40,706 bases of DNA from Symbiodinium natans (lineage: Eukaryota; Sar; Dinophyceae; Suessiales; Symbiodiniaceae), in assembly GCA_905221605.1 (NCBI GenBank), contig CAJNDS010002248.1:512416-553121 (forward strand), written 5' to 3'. A program made the position numbers and the translations under genes. This document shows, piece after piece, positions 16,270 through 26,300 of this stretch. The notes under the pieces were generated by a model, which was not told the DNA's origin, made no database searches, and saw only the letters and a list, made by a program, of their open reading frames with translations. Each line of letters opens with the position of its first letter. Within the stretch, counting starts at the first letter, position 1.

Positions 16270-16455
16270 TTGGACATATTGCAGGGTGATGTACCCACGC
16301 ACCTGTACACTGACTCTAGCGCAGCTCGAGGTTGTGTCGAGAAAAGGGCTGCGGTGTCATTCCCCTTCGTCCAATACTTCTCTGGGCCCCTCCTGCACTC
16401 AGCTCAGGTGCCTTTAACTCGGATGATGGGGCTCTCGCCTCCCCTTGAGGGGTAG
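16270..16455 (+). pseudogene. Possible Ty1/copia RNase H remnant
   Basis: The frame contains HLYTDSSAARGCVEKR, which resembles the RNase H segment near the end of Ty1/copia polyproteins (L-Y-T-D-S-x-A-A-R). Only this short match is seen; the remaining sequence to 16680 shows nothing else of such an element. It could be an old fragment inside an intron. Confidence 0.4.
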
Positions 16456-16686
16456 GGTTTAGCATTATTTGGTGGTCCCTTGCGCAAGCAGAAGAGAAAG
16501 AGATGTTTCATTGTTTTGAGGCAAGTGCTTTGCTTCATCGTCCAGGTGTGGGTACAGCTTCTGCTGGCTGTGCACCAGGGAGGAAGACGAACACCAGGAT
16601 GGAGGCATTCGGGGGCATTTATGCTCGGGCTCCAGACCTTGTGTGTTGACAACGGGCCAACCCTATCAGCGCGTGCATTCAGTCTT

Positions 16687-16788
16687 GAACCCTAAACCAG
16701 AAACCCTAAACCCTAAACCCTAAACCCTAAACCCTAAACCCTAAACCCTAAACCCTAAACCCTAAACCCTAAACCCTAAGCCCTAGCT
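16687..16788. repeat. CCCTAAA array
   Basis: About 14 units. Ends in CCCTAAGCCCTAG, a possible acceptor for the segment at 16789. Confidence 0.92.
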
Positions 16789-16890
16789 GGCAGATTGGTG
16801 CTACACCCGCCCATGCGAGATCGCGCCCAGAGAGAGCGAAGAAGTGATTCGGCACATCCTGCACAACCCAAGGCCGAGGATCTGCCTTTT
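16789..16890 (+). CDS. Candidate exon with cysteines
   Basis: One frame reads LADWCYTRPCEIAPRESEEV, then IRHILHNPRPRIC. The W-C-Y-T-x-x-C would suit the end of an RBR RING2, but a second frame is also open and the splice phase from 16212 does not match. Low confidence. Confidence 0.3.
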
Positions 16891-17199
16891 TTCTGCTGAA
16901 CTATATCCCCTTGGGAATTATTTCTTATTTTTGTTTTTGTAAGACCCAAGAGGATATGGAAAATATTGTTTTTTTATTAAAGCTTCTAAGGGGAGTCTAC
17001 TGAACTGTAATTACATGAGAGAGATGAGCACGACAGGACCTCAACTGGTTCTCTTGGTAGACGAATGTGGGGGGGGGGGGGGGAATCGATGGGGGTGGTT
17101 TTTGGTACTGTAATGTAGGGTCGGAATTTTTACTACTGGTATTTTTCTTAGGGTCCCTGTATTTTTATACTATAAGATGGCGCTCGAAGTGTTGTGCAG

Positions 17200-17250
17200 A
17201 AGGTGAAGGAGAGCGACAAGTTCCGAGCAGGGCTGAGTTCTGCACGTTAG
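17200..17250 (+). CDS. Candidate terminal exon
   Basis: After GTGCAG the frame reads KVKESDKFRAGLSSAR and stops at TAG 17248-17250. Sixteen codons only. It may end the gene that carries the RBR-type exon. Confidence 0.35.
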   Translation, partial: KVKESDKFRAGLSSAR

Positions 17251-17255
17251 TGGAT

Positions 17256-17291
17256 GTGGCCCCTAAACCCTAAACCCTAAACCGTGGCCCC
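17256..17291. repeat. Minimal CCCTAAA insertion with 8-bp duplication
   Basis: GTGGCCCC at 17256-17263 and 17284-17291 bracket only about three repeat units (CTAAACCCTAAACCCTAAAC). It is the shortest case of the array-with-duplication pattern here. A similar small insertion with AGATC flanks lies at 17403-17436. Confidence 0.6.
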
Positions 17292-17436
17292 CAACTGAAA
17301 TCCACGTCTTTTGTGGGACGATGTTGGTCGGTCTTTTTCTGTTCCACGCCTGCGAGCAGGCAAGATTTTTTCGAGTTCTGAGCACGACTCGGGTTGTGCA
17401 ACAGATCCTAAACCCTAAACCCTAAACCCTAAGATC

Positions 17437-17640
17437 GTGATCTCCGGAAGCGCTCACCGGTGGCAGCCAGCAAAAGCTGCTGCTCCGACCACAGGCGAAA
17501 CACGCGCGGAAGAAAAGCGACCGCACGCACCTCTCGCCCTGCGCAAACATACTACAGTGTATCACTACAGCCACTACCCACTCCCAACACACCCTAAACC
17601 CAACACCCTAAACCCTCAAACATTCTCCCATGGCCCCACA
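17437..17640 (+). CDS. Weak coding candidate
   Basis: Three frames are partly open. One reads AKAAAPTTGETRAEEKRPH. The start (GGCAGCCAGCAAAAGCTGCTGC) resembles 7313-7336 (GCAGCCAGCAAAGCTGCTG), so two related exons or a short repeat may exist. No family recognised. Confidence 0.2.
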
Positions 17641-17910
17641 AGCCGAAAGGCGAAGTCTGAAATCAAAGCCCTCCAATTCCTGGGTTTAGGGTGCAGGGTT
17701 TCGGGTTTGGGGTTTAGGGTTTCGGGTTTAGGGTACCTTTAGCTGTCACTCTGCAAGGCAGACAAGTGCCTTTCCTTGGCCATCTACAGCAGCTTGATCT
17801 CGGTTCCTCGGAAGCTGGGTGCCGCATGCTTTGTTAGGCATGCCAATAAGGCATGGTCTCTCCATTCAAGCTATGACCCTCCATGACATTTTTTGCCTTC
17901 GCTTGTGAAG

Positions 17911-18003
17911 GTACCCTTGCGGATCAACATCCAGCTGCGCAGATTGCTGGTGGTTGGGGGGAGCCTTGGCGGGCTTGCCATTCGTCTGGCCCTACAGAAT
18001 CTG
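17911..18003 (+). CDS. Candidate exon with glycine-rich nucleotide-binding-like motif
   Basis: A 31-codon exon between TGTGAAG and GTAAAG reads VPLRINIQLRRLLVVGGSLG, then GLAIRLALQNL. The hydrophobic strand followed by G-G-S-x-G-G-L-A resembles the dinucleotide-binding turn of flavoproteins, but the evidence is a single short motif. Neighbouring exons were not found. Confidence 0.4.
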
Positions 18004-18109
18004 GTAAAGTTCTTAAGGGAGGGGGGTTCAATGGTACCCAGGGAAGCCTCAGGGAGCTTTAGGGAGGAAGTAGTGGGGAGTATTGGGGAACTTTGGGTTC
18101 CTTGAACCC

Positions 18110-18208
18110 CCCTAAACCCTCAACCCTCAACCCCAAACCCCAAACCCTAAGCCTAAACCCTAAACCCCAAACCCTAAACCCTAAACCCCAAACCCTAAAC
18201 CCTAAACC
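18110..18208. repeat. CCCTAAA/CCCCAAA array
   Basis: Mixed CCCTAAA, CCCCAAA and CCCTCAA units. Confidence 0.85.
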
Positions 18209-18210
18209 CT

Positions 18211-18570
18211 CCCTTAAAGAGCCCCAAGAAGAATTTCGTCCAGGATCAGATTTTCCGGGAGGCTTGGCTTTTGTTCACATGTTTTAAAAGCGTTCCAGAC
18301 CAAGGCCACACTGTCTGAAAATAACGACCCCTCCACCCCACCCCCCTCCGCACACAAAACAAACGTATCTCTCGATCTATCTATCTATCTATCTATCTAT
18401 CTATATTTATACTTTATTTTTTATATTTATATGTATATGTATATTTCTACTTGTATGCATCACAATAAACAGATACATACATACACAAACGTACAACTGA
18501 AGAAGACCAAGAACAAGAAAGAAAGACCGAAAGGCCGCTGACCCACAGTTCCCCCAAAAGCTCTTCAGCC
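18211..18570. other. AT-rich spacer with (ATCT)n microsatellite
   Basis: (ATCT)n at 18376-18402, followed by TATATTTATA-type sequence to 18490. No gene seen. Confidence 0.6.
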
Positions 18571-18572
18571 CT

Positions 18573-18620
18573 AAGGGTTTAGGGTTTAGGGTTTAGGGCT
18601 TAGGGTTTAGGGTTTAGGGT
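18573..18620. repeat. TTTAGGG array
   Basis: Six to seven units directly left of the palindromic satellite. Confidence 0.88.
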
Positions 18621-18659
18621 TTCTGTGCTGGCGTGTGGGGTGTCTTTGACGTTACGGGG

Positions 18660-20255
18660 AAAATGCTCCCGAAAAGCCACTTTTCTCGAAAAGCCACTTT
18701 TCTCGAAAAGCCACTTTTTGCGAAAAGTGACTTTTCTCGCCGCGTTGCGCGCGCCGTGTCCGCGAAAAGCCACTTTTCTCGAAAAGCCACTTTTCTAGAA
18801 AAGCCGCTTTTTGCGAAAAGTGACTGTTCTCGCGTCGTGGCGCGCGCCGTGTCCGCGAAAAGCCACTTTTCTCGAAAAGCCACTTTTCTCGAAAAGCCAC
18901 TTTTCTCGAAAAGCCACTTTTTGCGAAAAGTGACTTTTCTCGCGGTGTTGGAGCGTGCCGCCGTGTCCGCGAAAAGCCACTTTTCTCGAAAAGCCACTTT
19001 TCTCGAAAAGCCGCTTTTTGCGAAAAGTGACTTTTCTCGCGGCGTTGGCGCGCGCGGCGTCCGCGAAAAGCCACTTGTCTCAAAAAGCCACTTTGCTCGA
19101 AAAGCCACGTTTCTCAAAAAGCCACTTTTCTCGAAAAGCCACTTTTCGCGAAAGTGACTTTTCTCGCGACGTTGGCGCGCGCCACGTCCGTGAAAAGCCA
19201 CTTTTCTCGAAAAGTGACTTTTCTCGAAAAGCCACTTTTCTCGAAACGTGACTTTTCTCGCGACGTTGCGCGCGCCGTGTCCGCGAAAAGCCACTTTTCT
19301 CGAAAAGCTGCTTTTCTCGAAAAGCCACTTTTCGGAAAAGTGACTTTTCTCGCGTCGTTGCGCGCGCCGTGTCCCCGAAAAGCCACTTTTCTCGAAAAGC
19401 CACTTTTTGCGAAAAGTGGCTTTTCTTGCCGCGTTGGTGCGCGCCGCGTCCGCGAAAAGCCACTTTTCTCGAAAAGCCAGTTTTTGCGAAAAGTGACTTT
19501 TCTCGCCGCGTTGGCGCGCGCAGCGTCCGCGAAAAGCCACTTTTCTCGAAAAGCCACTTTTTTCGAAAAGCCACTTTTTGCGAAAAGTGACTTTTCTCGC
19601 GACGTTGCGCGCGCCGTGTAAGCGAAAAGCCACTTTTCTCGAAAAGCCACTTTTCTAGAAAAGCCGCTTTTTGCGAAAAGTGACTTTTCTCGCGGCGTTG
19701 CAGCGCACGGTGTCCGCGAAAAGCCACTTTTCTCGAAAAGCCACTTTTCTCGAAAAGCCACTTTTTGCGAAAAGTGGCTTTTCTTGCCGCGTTGGTGCGC
19801 GCCGCGTCCGCGAAAAGCCACTTTTCTCGAAAAGCCAGTTTTTGCGAAAAGTGACTTTTCTCGCCGCGTTGGCGCGCGCAGCGTCCGCGAAAAGCCACTT
19901 TTCTCGAAAAGCCACTTTTTTCGAAAAGCCACTTTTTGCGAAAAGTGACTTTTCTCGCGACGTTGCGCGCGCCGTGTAAGCGAAAAGCCACTTTTCTCGA
20001 AAAGCCACTTTTCTAGAAAAGCCGCTTTTTGCGAAAAGTGACTTTTCTCGCGGCATTGGAGCGCACGGTGTCCGCGAAAAGCCACTTTTCTCGAAAAGCC
20101 ACTTTTCTCGAAAAGCCACTTTTCTCGAAAAGCAACTTTTTGCGAAAAGTGGCTTTTCTTGCCGCGTTGGTGCGCGCCGCGTCCGCGAAAAGCCACTTTT
20201 CTCGAAAAGCCACTTTTCTCGAAAAGCCACTTTTCTCGAAAAGTAACTTTTCTAA
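18660..20255. repeat. Palindromic 17-bp satellite with GC-rich spacers
   Basis: The basic unit CGAAAAGCCACTTTTCT is almost its own reverse complement. Runs of two to five units end in a GAAAAGTGACTTTTCTCG unit and are followed by a spacer of the type CGCGTTGGCGCGCGCCGTGT. About 16 such blocks of 80-120 bp are present. A longer duplication with period 359 bp covers about 19390-20000 (GTGTAAGCG at 19615 and 19974). Because units and spacers mostly preserve frame, long open frames occur on both strands (up to 412 codons on the minus strand, rich in EKWLFEKSGFSRKVAF). I judge these to be by-products and not proteins. Confidence 0.92.
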
Positions 20256-20450
20256 TCGGTTTTCCCGCTAGCCTGGAAGACGCACCGTGTGACAGCTTAG
20301 TAGGGTTTAGAACCTGAAGAGTCTGGAGCTCTGGAGCTCCAAAAGCATTCAAACCTCAGCCAGACGCCCAAAAAGCCTGCAGACCCAAAACTCTGATGAA
20401 CCCTCTTGAACCCTAAATCTACAGACCCCCAACCTCCCCCAAGTTCGCCA

Positions 20451-20510
20451 ATGAGGATTCTGATCTCCACCAATGCGAGCATCTGCGAGGTCCTCGGGGT
20501 CGAATTGCAG
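20451..20510 (+). CDS. Weak candidate exon
   Basis: Reads MRILISTNASICEVLGVELQ before a possible GC donor (TTGCAG/GCATG). Other frames are also open here. Not recognised. Confidence 0.25.
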
Positions 20511-20705
20511 GCATGAAGTTGCAAGGTGTTGCTTCTGAAGCTTCTTAGCCCATCAAAGCACCGACCTCCTCACCAAGAGACTCCTCAACTCTTCAGGCAT
20601 GCGTAGATAAACAAAGCCGGACCCCATCAGCCAACGTCCGACCAGTAGGAACCCAAGGCAACTTGACCTTTCCCCCTGAAACTCCCTTCAATTGTTCGTG
20701 AATGC

Positions 20706-20764
20706 CCTAAACCCTAAACCCTAAACCCTAAACCCTAAACCCTAAACCCTAAACCCTAAACCCT
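20706..20764. repeat. CCCTAAA array
   Basis: Eight perfect units. A second array, TTTAGGG, follows at 20877-20918. The sequence between (20765-20876) shows no gene. Confidence 0.92.
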
Positions 20765-21024
20765 GGGTCCCTTTTATCACACCGGCCTCTGCTTCGAATG
20801 TTTGGAGAGAATGCAAGGGCGACAGGCAGGCGTGGCAAGCTACCTTGAACCTTTCTTAGGGCCAGGATGGGCTATAGGGTTTAGGGTTTAGGGTTTAGGG
20901 TTTAGGGTTTAGGGTTCAGGCCTCATAGTCCCCATAGTGAACCCTATGACAAGGGCCTTTTCAGGGATTACAGGGTCTAATCGCCCACCCTGGGGTAGAA
21001 TATACTCCCTACCTACCCCCAAAG

Positions 21025-21364
21025 GATGGCGAAGGATAGCCGAGAGCCTTCTCCCCTACAAGTAAGGAGATTCTTGCAAACCCTAAACCCTAAACCCTAA
21101 GCCCTAAACCCTTTTGGGAAGCTGCACAAGTAAGGAGATTCTTGCGGTTGCGGCCTGCGGGCGTAGGATTTTACGAGCTTCTGCGGGCCGCTCCAGGTGA
21201 ACCCTGAACCCCTGAACCCTGAACCCTAAACCCCCTAAACCCTTAACCCTGAACCCATACCCCCATTGGTGCGTGCGCGCGTCTTCTCTTCACAGGAGCC
21301 GGCAGATCCCGAGAGTTTGGAGGCCGCATCCCTCTGTAGCAGTCTCGGCCCCTCTGCCCTATAA
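21025..21364 (+). CDS. Candidate small exons ending in a stop
   Basis: ATG at 21025 reads MAKDSREPSPLQ and runs into GTAAGG within the left copy of a 20-bp duplication. Exon 21167-21196 (GATTTTACGAGC...) reads DFTSFCGPLQ between GTAG and GTGAAC. Exon 21296-21364 reads EPADPESLEAASLCSSLGPS and A-L before TAA. The last two join in phase. Protein not recognised; the gene may be short or the exons may belong to a longer gene upstream. Confidence 0.35.
21058..21145. repeat. CCCTAAA insertion with perfect 20-bp duplication
   Basis: ACAAGTAAGGAGATTCTTGC occurs at 21058-21077 and again at 21126-21145, with about 34 bp of CCCTAAA/CCCTAAG repeat plus TTTTGGGAAGCTGC between. Confidence 0.9.
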
Positions 21365-21540
21365 TAAGGCTGAATACCTATATGGTTGGGTTCAGTTTAG
21401 GGTTTAGGGTTTATAGGGTCAAAAAGACTCAAAGGATTTCAGGGTCAGGGCCGCGGCCTACGTTCTGTAGAACTTCTGTATAACAGTTCTAGCACCAAAC
21501 CCTGAGCCCCTCAACCCTCCCTTAAGCACCCTCCAGGCCC

Positions 21541-21888
21541 TACGGAGCATTTCCACTTCAAAAAAAAGCGCCACTTTGTTGCGGAGCATTTCCCCTTCAA
21601 AAAAAAAGCGCCACTTTGTTACAGAGCGTTTCCCCTTCACAAAAGAAGCGCCACTTTGTTATGGAGCATTTCTCCTTCAAAAAAACGCCACTTTATTACA
21701 GAGCGTTTCCCCTTCACAAAAGGAAGCGCCAAAGCGCCACTTTGTTACAGAGCATTTCCCCTTCAAAAAAAAAAGCGCCACTTTGTTACAGAGCGTTTCC
21801 CCTTCACAAGAAGAAGCGCCACGTTGTTACGAAGCGCTTCCTCTTCAACGAAAACAAGAGACACTTTGTTACGGAGCGTTTCCCCTGC
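21541..21888. repeat. ~40-bp minisatellite
   Basis: Eight to nine imperfect units of the type GCGCCACTTTGTTACAGAGC followed by RTTTCCCCTTCAAAAAAAA. Open frames across it are composition effects. Confidence 0.9.
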
Positions 21889-21949
21889 AGTCACTCCACC
21901 CCACCCTCGCACCAGTTCAATTTCCTGGCGGGAGGGAATGACAATTTCC

Positions 21950-22068
21950 CGTGGTGGGTTGACCATTTCCCGTGACCATTTGCTGGGTTTAGGGTTTAGG
22001 GTTTAGGGTTTAGGGTTTAGGGTTTAGGGTTTAGGGTTTAGGGTTTAGGGTTTAGGGGGGGTGGGGGT

Positions 22069-22112
<44 letters not shown>

Positions 22113-22265
22113 GAGACCACTTCCGGTGACCATTTCCCGTGACGGTTTCTCGGCGGGGGTGGGGGGTTGACCATTTCCCGGTGACCATTGCCCACGAGTT
22201 TGACCAGTGCCCACGAGTTTTGACCATTCCCGGCGAGTTTTGACCATTGCCCGCGAATACTGTAA
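21950..22265. repeat. TTTAGGG array, poly-G run and GACCATTTCCCGTG repeats
   Basis: Degenerate units of TTGACCATTTCCCGTG flank a TTTAGGG array (21985-22055) and a G-run of more than 35 (about 22071-22110). The repeats resume at 22112-22260 as GACCATTGCCCACGAGTTTT variants. Confidence 0.82.
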
Positions 22266-22648
22266 GCATGAAATACTATCTGAAAAGTGGGTTTAGGGTT
22301 TAGGGTTTAGGGTTTAGGTTGCTACTAGTGAACACGAACGGCTCAGCATCTCTAGGCGGTAGTCCGCGAGCCTGCTGCAAAAGGTTGCTACTGGCCGGTG
22401 TTAGAAGCTTTTACGCGAGCTCATCTGTTCATCGAGAGCTTAGGGAATCTATCTTCTCCCCGCTCTTGCACCTGACGCCCGAAACGACTAGCCCATGGTC
22501 TGTGAAGCTCCGACCCTTGTGTCCGAACCTAAACCTGAGACCCCAAGGCCCACAAAGCCTTAAGCTTATCTATCAACCTAACATAATCTAGCGCAACTTA
22601 AGCGAATCTTAGATTTTAATCCTGAGCGAAGCTTGCTTGCCGAGTTTT
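22266..22648. other. Spacer, nothing recognised
   Basis: A short TTTAGGG array at 22291-22318. AGGTTGCTACT occurs at 22316 and 22382. An open frame 22319-22591 shows no recognisable motif. Confidence 0.3.
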
Positions 22649-22860
22649 ATACCTGAGGGGGGTTTAGGGTTTAGGGTTTAGGGTTTAGGGTTTAGGGTTT
22701 AGGGTTTAGGGTTCAGGGTTTAGGGTTTAGGGTTTAGGGTTTAGGGTTTAGGGTTTAGGGGTTTAAAGGTTTAAAGGGTTTAATTAGGGGTTTGGGGGTT
22801 TAAAGGGTTAGGGTTTAGGGGTTTAGGGGTTTAGGGTTTAGGGTTCAGGGATACCTGAGG
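22649..22860. repeat. TTTAGGG array with 10-bp flanking duplication
   Basis: ATACCTGAGG at 22649-22658 and 22851-22860 enclose a 190-bp array that degenerates to TTTAAAGGG and GGGGTTTAGGG forms in its right half. Confidence 0.85.
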
Positions 22861-22983
22861 CCCCCCAAAACGACTGTAAGGTTTTCGAGTTCAGATCCCG
22901 GCTTTCCCAATGCACTAGCCTTGTACACGACAAACTTAACGCCGCCAGGCCATCCCAAGTCCTAAAGCCCTCAAACACTAAAC

Positions 22984-23080
22984 AGGGTTTAGGGTTTAGG
23001 GTTTTAGGGTTTAGGGTTTAGGGTTTAGGGTTTTAGGGTTTTAGGGTTTTAGGGGTTTAGGGTTTCGGGTTTCGGGTTTA
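22984..23080. repeat. TTTAGGG/TTTTAGGG array
   Basis: About 13 units, some with an extra T. Confidence 0.85.
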
Positions 23081-23480
23081 GGGCTAAATCGCAAACCCCC
23101 AAAAGCAGGAATCCAAGCTACACCGTCTAGCAGCTGTAATGAGATCAGGCTAGGGTTTAGGGTGTAGGCTTTAGGGCTTGTAGGGCTTCGGGTTACCGGG
23201 TCCAGTTTTAACGCTACGCGACCCGCCTCGTCCCGGCCCAGCGCATCCGCGTGAGCATGGTGATTCCGCAGCGCCCAAGTCGCTGGACCCCAAGCAATAA
23301 GGGTTGGGTTGAGGGTTGAGGGTTGAGGGTTCCGGGTTTATGGTTTGGGGTTTGGGGTTGAGGGTTAGTTTAGGGCTCAAGGTTCACGCTTTGGGGTTGA
23401 GGGTTTTTTTGGGTTTAGGGTTCGGCTTGGAGTGATCGTAGGGTTGAGCCAGGCCCCTTAAGGTTTAAGGCGACTGGTAG
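23081..23480. other. Spacer with GGGTTGA-type degenerate repeat
   Basis: Degenerate TTGAGGG/TTTGGGG units at 23300-23430. No gene seen. Confidence 0.4.
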
Positions 23481-23482
23481 GG

Positions 23483-23720
23483 TGGGGGGGAGGGGGAGGT
23501 GGGGTGGGGGGGGGGTGGGAGGGGGGGGTGGGGGGGGGGGGGCGGGGGNNNNNNNNNNNNNNNNNNNNNNNNNNNNNNNNNNNNNNNNNNNNNNNNNNNN
23601 NNNNNNNNNNNNNNNNNNNNNNNNNNNNNNNNNNNNNNNNNNNNNNNNTGGTAGGGGGGAGGGGGGTGGGGGCCCGAGTGGGGTGGGAGGGGGGGGTGGG
23701 GGGGGGCGGGGGGGGGGGAG
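23483..23720. other. Poly-G region with 100-N assembly gap
   Basis: Bases 23549-23648 are N, exactly 100, so a placeholder length. G-rich repeats (GGGGGTGGGAGG) lie on both sides, which probably caused the break. Confidence 0.97.
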
Positions 23721-24440
23721 GGCTTCAATGCCCTCTGGTCCTGGCGAACCGTCTGCTTGCGGACCCCGGTTCCCGGGGGGGGTACCCATTTGAGGCCAAA
23801 AAAAGGGGTCCGAAAAAGGGCTTTGGGTGTGGCCTCAAGCCAGCGCGTCGGAGCAGGAAAACTCCGCCTTTCACAAACACCTTATGTGAGCAAGCGCCAA
23901 AACCCCCAGCCATTCAATTAAGCAAGGGGTGGACAACTTGAAAAGCGACACCCCTAGCTTATGAACCATTGGGTGTGCTAGAGCGAGGGGGGGTAGGGGG
24001 GGGCAGCAGAGGTGGTAGGTTAAGTGAAAAAAGGGGGGGCCCTGCTGGGAAGGGCTGCAACTGTCTCTGGTCCTGGCGAACCATCCACTTGCGGACCCTG
24101 CTCACCTAGGGGGGGTACCCATTTCAGGGGGTGCCTGTTCTGACTACCGGCCCGAGGCCTCGGCGGATTAGGGTTTAGGGCTCAGGGTTTAGGGTTCAGG
24201 GCTTGAGGCACGCGCTATCATCGCCACATGCAAATATGACTGCCGTTGCAATCGTTAGGTTCTTGCCATTGCTCCGATGATGCCTACTTCCCGAACCTTA
24301 AACCCCAATCCTCAGCACCACGAAACCCTGCCTATGCCACCAAAGCCCTGAACACAAAATACAATCAAACCCAAAAGCTGTACCCCTAAACCCCATACCC
24401 CAAAGCCTGGAACGAGGGCAGCGTCGCATTTGCCAACCCC
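23721..24440. other. Spacer with a two-copy repeat
   Basis: CTCTGGTCCTGGCGAACC is followed by a CTTGCGGACCC block and GGGGGGTACCCATTT at 23731-23790 and again at 24066-24125. Both copies follow G-rich tracts. No convincing exon in this interval. Confidence 0.6.
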
Positions 24441-24443
24441 CTA

Positions 24444-24917
24444 AACCCTAAACCCTAAGCCCTGAACCCTAAGCCCTAAACCCTAAACCCTAAACCCTAA
24501 ACCCCGACACTTAAACCCTAAAGCCTTCCAGTCGACGGTATCGCGGGGCCCACCCTTAGAAGCCACAATTTGGGTTTCGGATTCAGGGTTTAGGTTTTAG
24601 GGTTTAGGGTTTAGGGTTTCGGGTTTAGGGTTTTTGGCTCACAGGGATCTTATCGAGGCGGGCGAAGTCTCTTGGAAAAGGGTTTAGGGATGTCAAGTTC
24701 ATGGAGAAGCCCCAAGCACTTGAGGCCTACAAAAGGTGCACAGCTCGTGTACGCGTTCTGGGCGTCTTCTTGTCAGGTCTATCTCTTTTGTAGGACCGGG
24801 CGCCCCCAAGTCCCAAGCGCTCGCTAAACGTCTTAACGCAGTGATGTTTAGGGCTTAGGGTTTAGGGTTTAGGGTTTAGGGTTTAGGGTGTAGGGTGTAG
24901 GGTTTAGGGTTTAGGGT
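24444..24917. repeat. Three telomere-type arrays
   Basis: CCCTAAA at 24444-24505, TTTAGGG at 24583-24635 and TTTAGGG at 24845-24917. The DNA between shows no supported gene. Confidence 0.8.
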
Positions 24918-25159
24918 CCGGTTGTGGGGTCAGGTTTCGAGACATCTGAGGCCGAATCGGGGCACGGCAAGTGGTGCTCACGGTTTTTATGGTGATAAGG
25001 CCTTTCTGATAGGGTGCGCTGTCCTTGCTCTTCGAGGTTCCTTGTGCGTAACCGCAATGAGAAGGATCCCAAGCAAGGCCCTTGGCCAGCACAGCTGTGC
25101 ACTTCAGGACTTGGGGAAACCGAGCCGTTCGGTCCATGTTGCGCAAGTCGCTGCTGTCG

Positions 25160-25762
25160 TGTTTGTGGTGGGTGGCCTCTTGCCGGAAGTTCGACTTCAC
25201 GAACGGGCAAGAGCAATCCTGCCTCATGCAGCTCGCACCACAGCGCTACCGAGAGTCCATGCCTCTTGGGGACCAAATCAACCCTAAGAGGGTTTCTTTG
25301 GTTCATTGTACCTTCAGAGGGATAGTTGTAGTATGGGCTATATGACCCCGATTTTAGGGTTCCCAAGGCCCGGGTCAAGCTGCTCGAGCGCCTCGTGGAC
25401 AGAGCAACTGCTCTTGGACCCACGGCGGCCAATTGTGCCAAAGGGTGGCGGCCACCAGACATCCGCGGTGCTGAGGGGCAACTTTGCCTTGACGGCTTGG
25501 AGCCAGGTAGACACAGGGCTTTCTCCAGAGCCCCGGGCCGCCATCCTCATATACAGCAGGGACCACTCCGGGTGGCACCTGAACGCCAACCTTACGGCTC
25601 TGGCATCGTGGAACGCTACAGCGGGCCCGACATGGGCAAATGCTGATCTGGGTGCAGACATCGTGATCGCCTATAACGTTCGTGACCCTCCCCCGACAGT
25701 CTACACCTGGGCCTACACTGGGACGTCCTGGAGCTTCGTGAACCATGAACAGTTCCCTGAAG
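25160..25762 (+). CDS. Beta-propeller-like gene, upstream exons
   Basis: The frame CRKFDFTNGQEQSCLMQLAP is interrupted by introner 25261-25367 and resumes as SMPGSSCSSASWTEQ. It then gives repeat-like units: NFALTAWSQVDTGLSP, ILIYSRDHSGWHLNANL, GADIVIAYNVRDPPPTVYTW and AYTGTSWSFVNHEQFPE. The pattern (strand, V-Y-x-W or I-Y-x-R, x-G-x-x-W, x-L, then L-G-x-D-I-V-I-A) is like FG-GAP or related beta-propeller blades. The exon ends before GTAGCGG, and its phase fits exon 26662. The left edge is uncertain: a second frame is also open across the introner. Confidence 0.6.
25261..25367 (+). mobile_element. Introner element, family 1
   Basis: A 107-bp intron flanked by GCC/GCC. Ends CTTGGGGACCAAATCAACCC and TTTTAGGGTTCCCAAG. 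GC donor. Confidence 0.85.
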
Positions 25763-25967
25763 GTAGCGGCTGCTCCCATGGTTGCCTTCAGCTGGGGGGA
25801 CCTCGCCTGGTGTTTAGATCGGCTTCGGGGCTTCTTGGTAACTCAGTGGTACCCTTGTTCCCTTTTTTTTGGAGGGGGGGGGGGGGGGGCTGCAAGGTTC
25901 CCTTGTAAAGTGGCCAACCCAAAAAAGGGGTGCCGGGAAAGTAATGCATGACTCGCCACCGAAGAAC

Positions 25968-26300
25968 TTAATTGTAAACGCTTGCGCGCGCAGCCTCGGC
26001 AGCCGGGCCGGCCCCAGGACAGGAAAGGAGGAAAGAGGGTTTCGCAAAAAAAGGGGGGGGTGGGACCGACACAGTGGCTCCTACAGAGGTGTGCCTCAAA
26101 ACCCTCCCCCCCCCCCTCCCCCCCCTCCCCCCCCCCCCCCCCCCCTCTTCCCCCCTCCGCCCCCCTCCCGCCCCCTCCCCCCTCCCCCCTCCCCCCCCCC
26201 CCTCTCCCCCCCCCACCCGCCCTTCCTCCCCTTTTTTTGCGTCTTTCCTCCTGGGGCCGGCCCGGCTGCCGAGGCGGCGCGCGCAAGCGTTTACAATTAA
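25968..26300. mobile_element. TTAA-flanked element with ~52-bp inverted repeats
   Basis: The ends TTAATTGTAAACGCTTGCGC and GCGCAAGCGTTTACAATTAA are perfect inverses. The arms continue through GCCTCGGCAGCCGGGCCGGC with one mismatch in about 52 bp. The outer TTAA fits a piggyBac-type target, but TTAA is itself part of the palindrome. The interior is C-rich with no gene, so this is a nonautonomous (MITE-like) element in the propeller-gene intron. Confidence 0.82.

Noticed and set aside
18660-20255. CRISPR-like array of repeats and spacers
   Set aside because: The 'spacers' are themselves repeated and the unit is a 17-bp hairpin. The setting is eukaryotic with introns. No cas genes.
18614-20352. 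Long reading frames on both strands, rich in EKWLFEKSGFSRKVAF, that look like a repeat protein
   Set aside because: They come from a 17-bp palindromic satellite whose grouped units keep several frames open on both strands at once. No start context, no conserved third-position bias and no neighbouring exon supports translation.
21576-22006. Repeat peptides with HFVTERFPF
   Set aside because: Arise from the 40-bp minisatellite. The frame changes between units.
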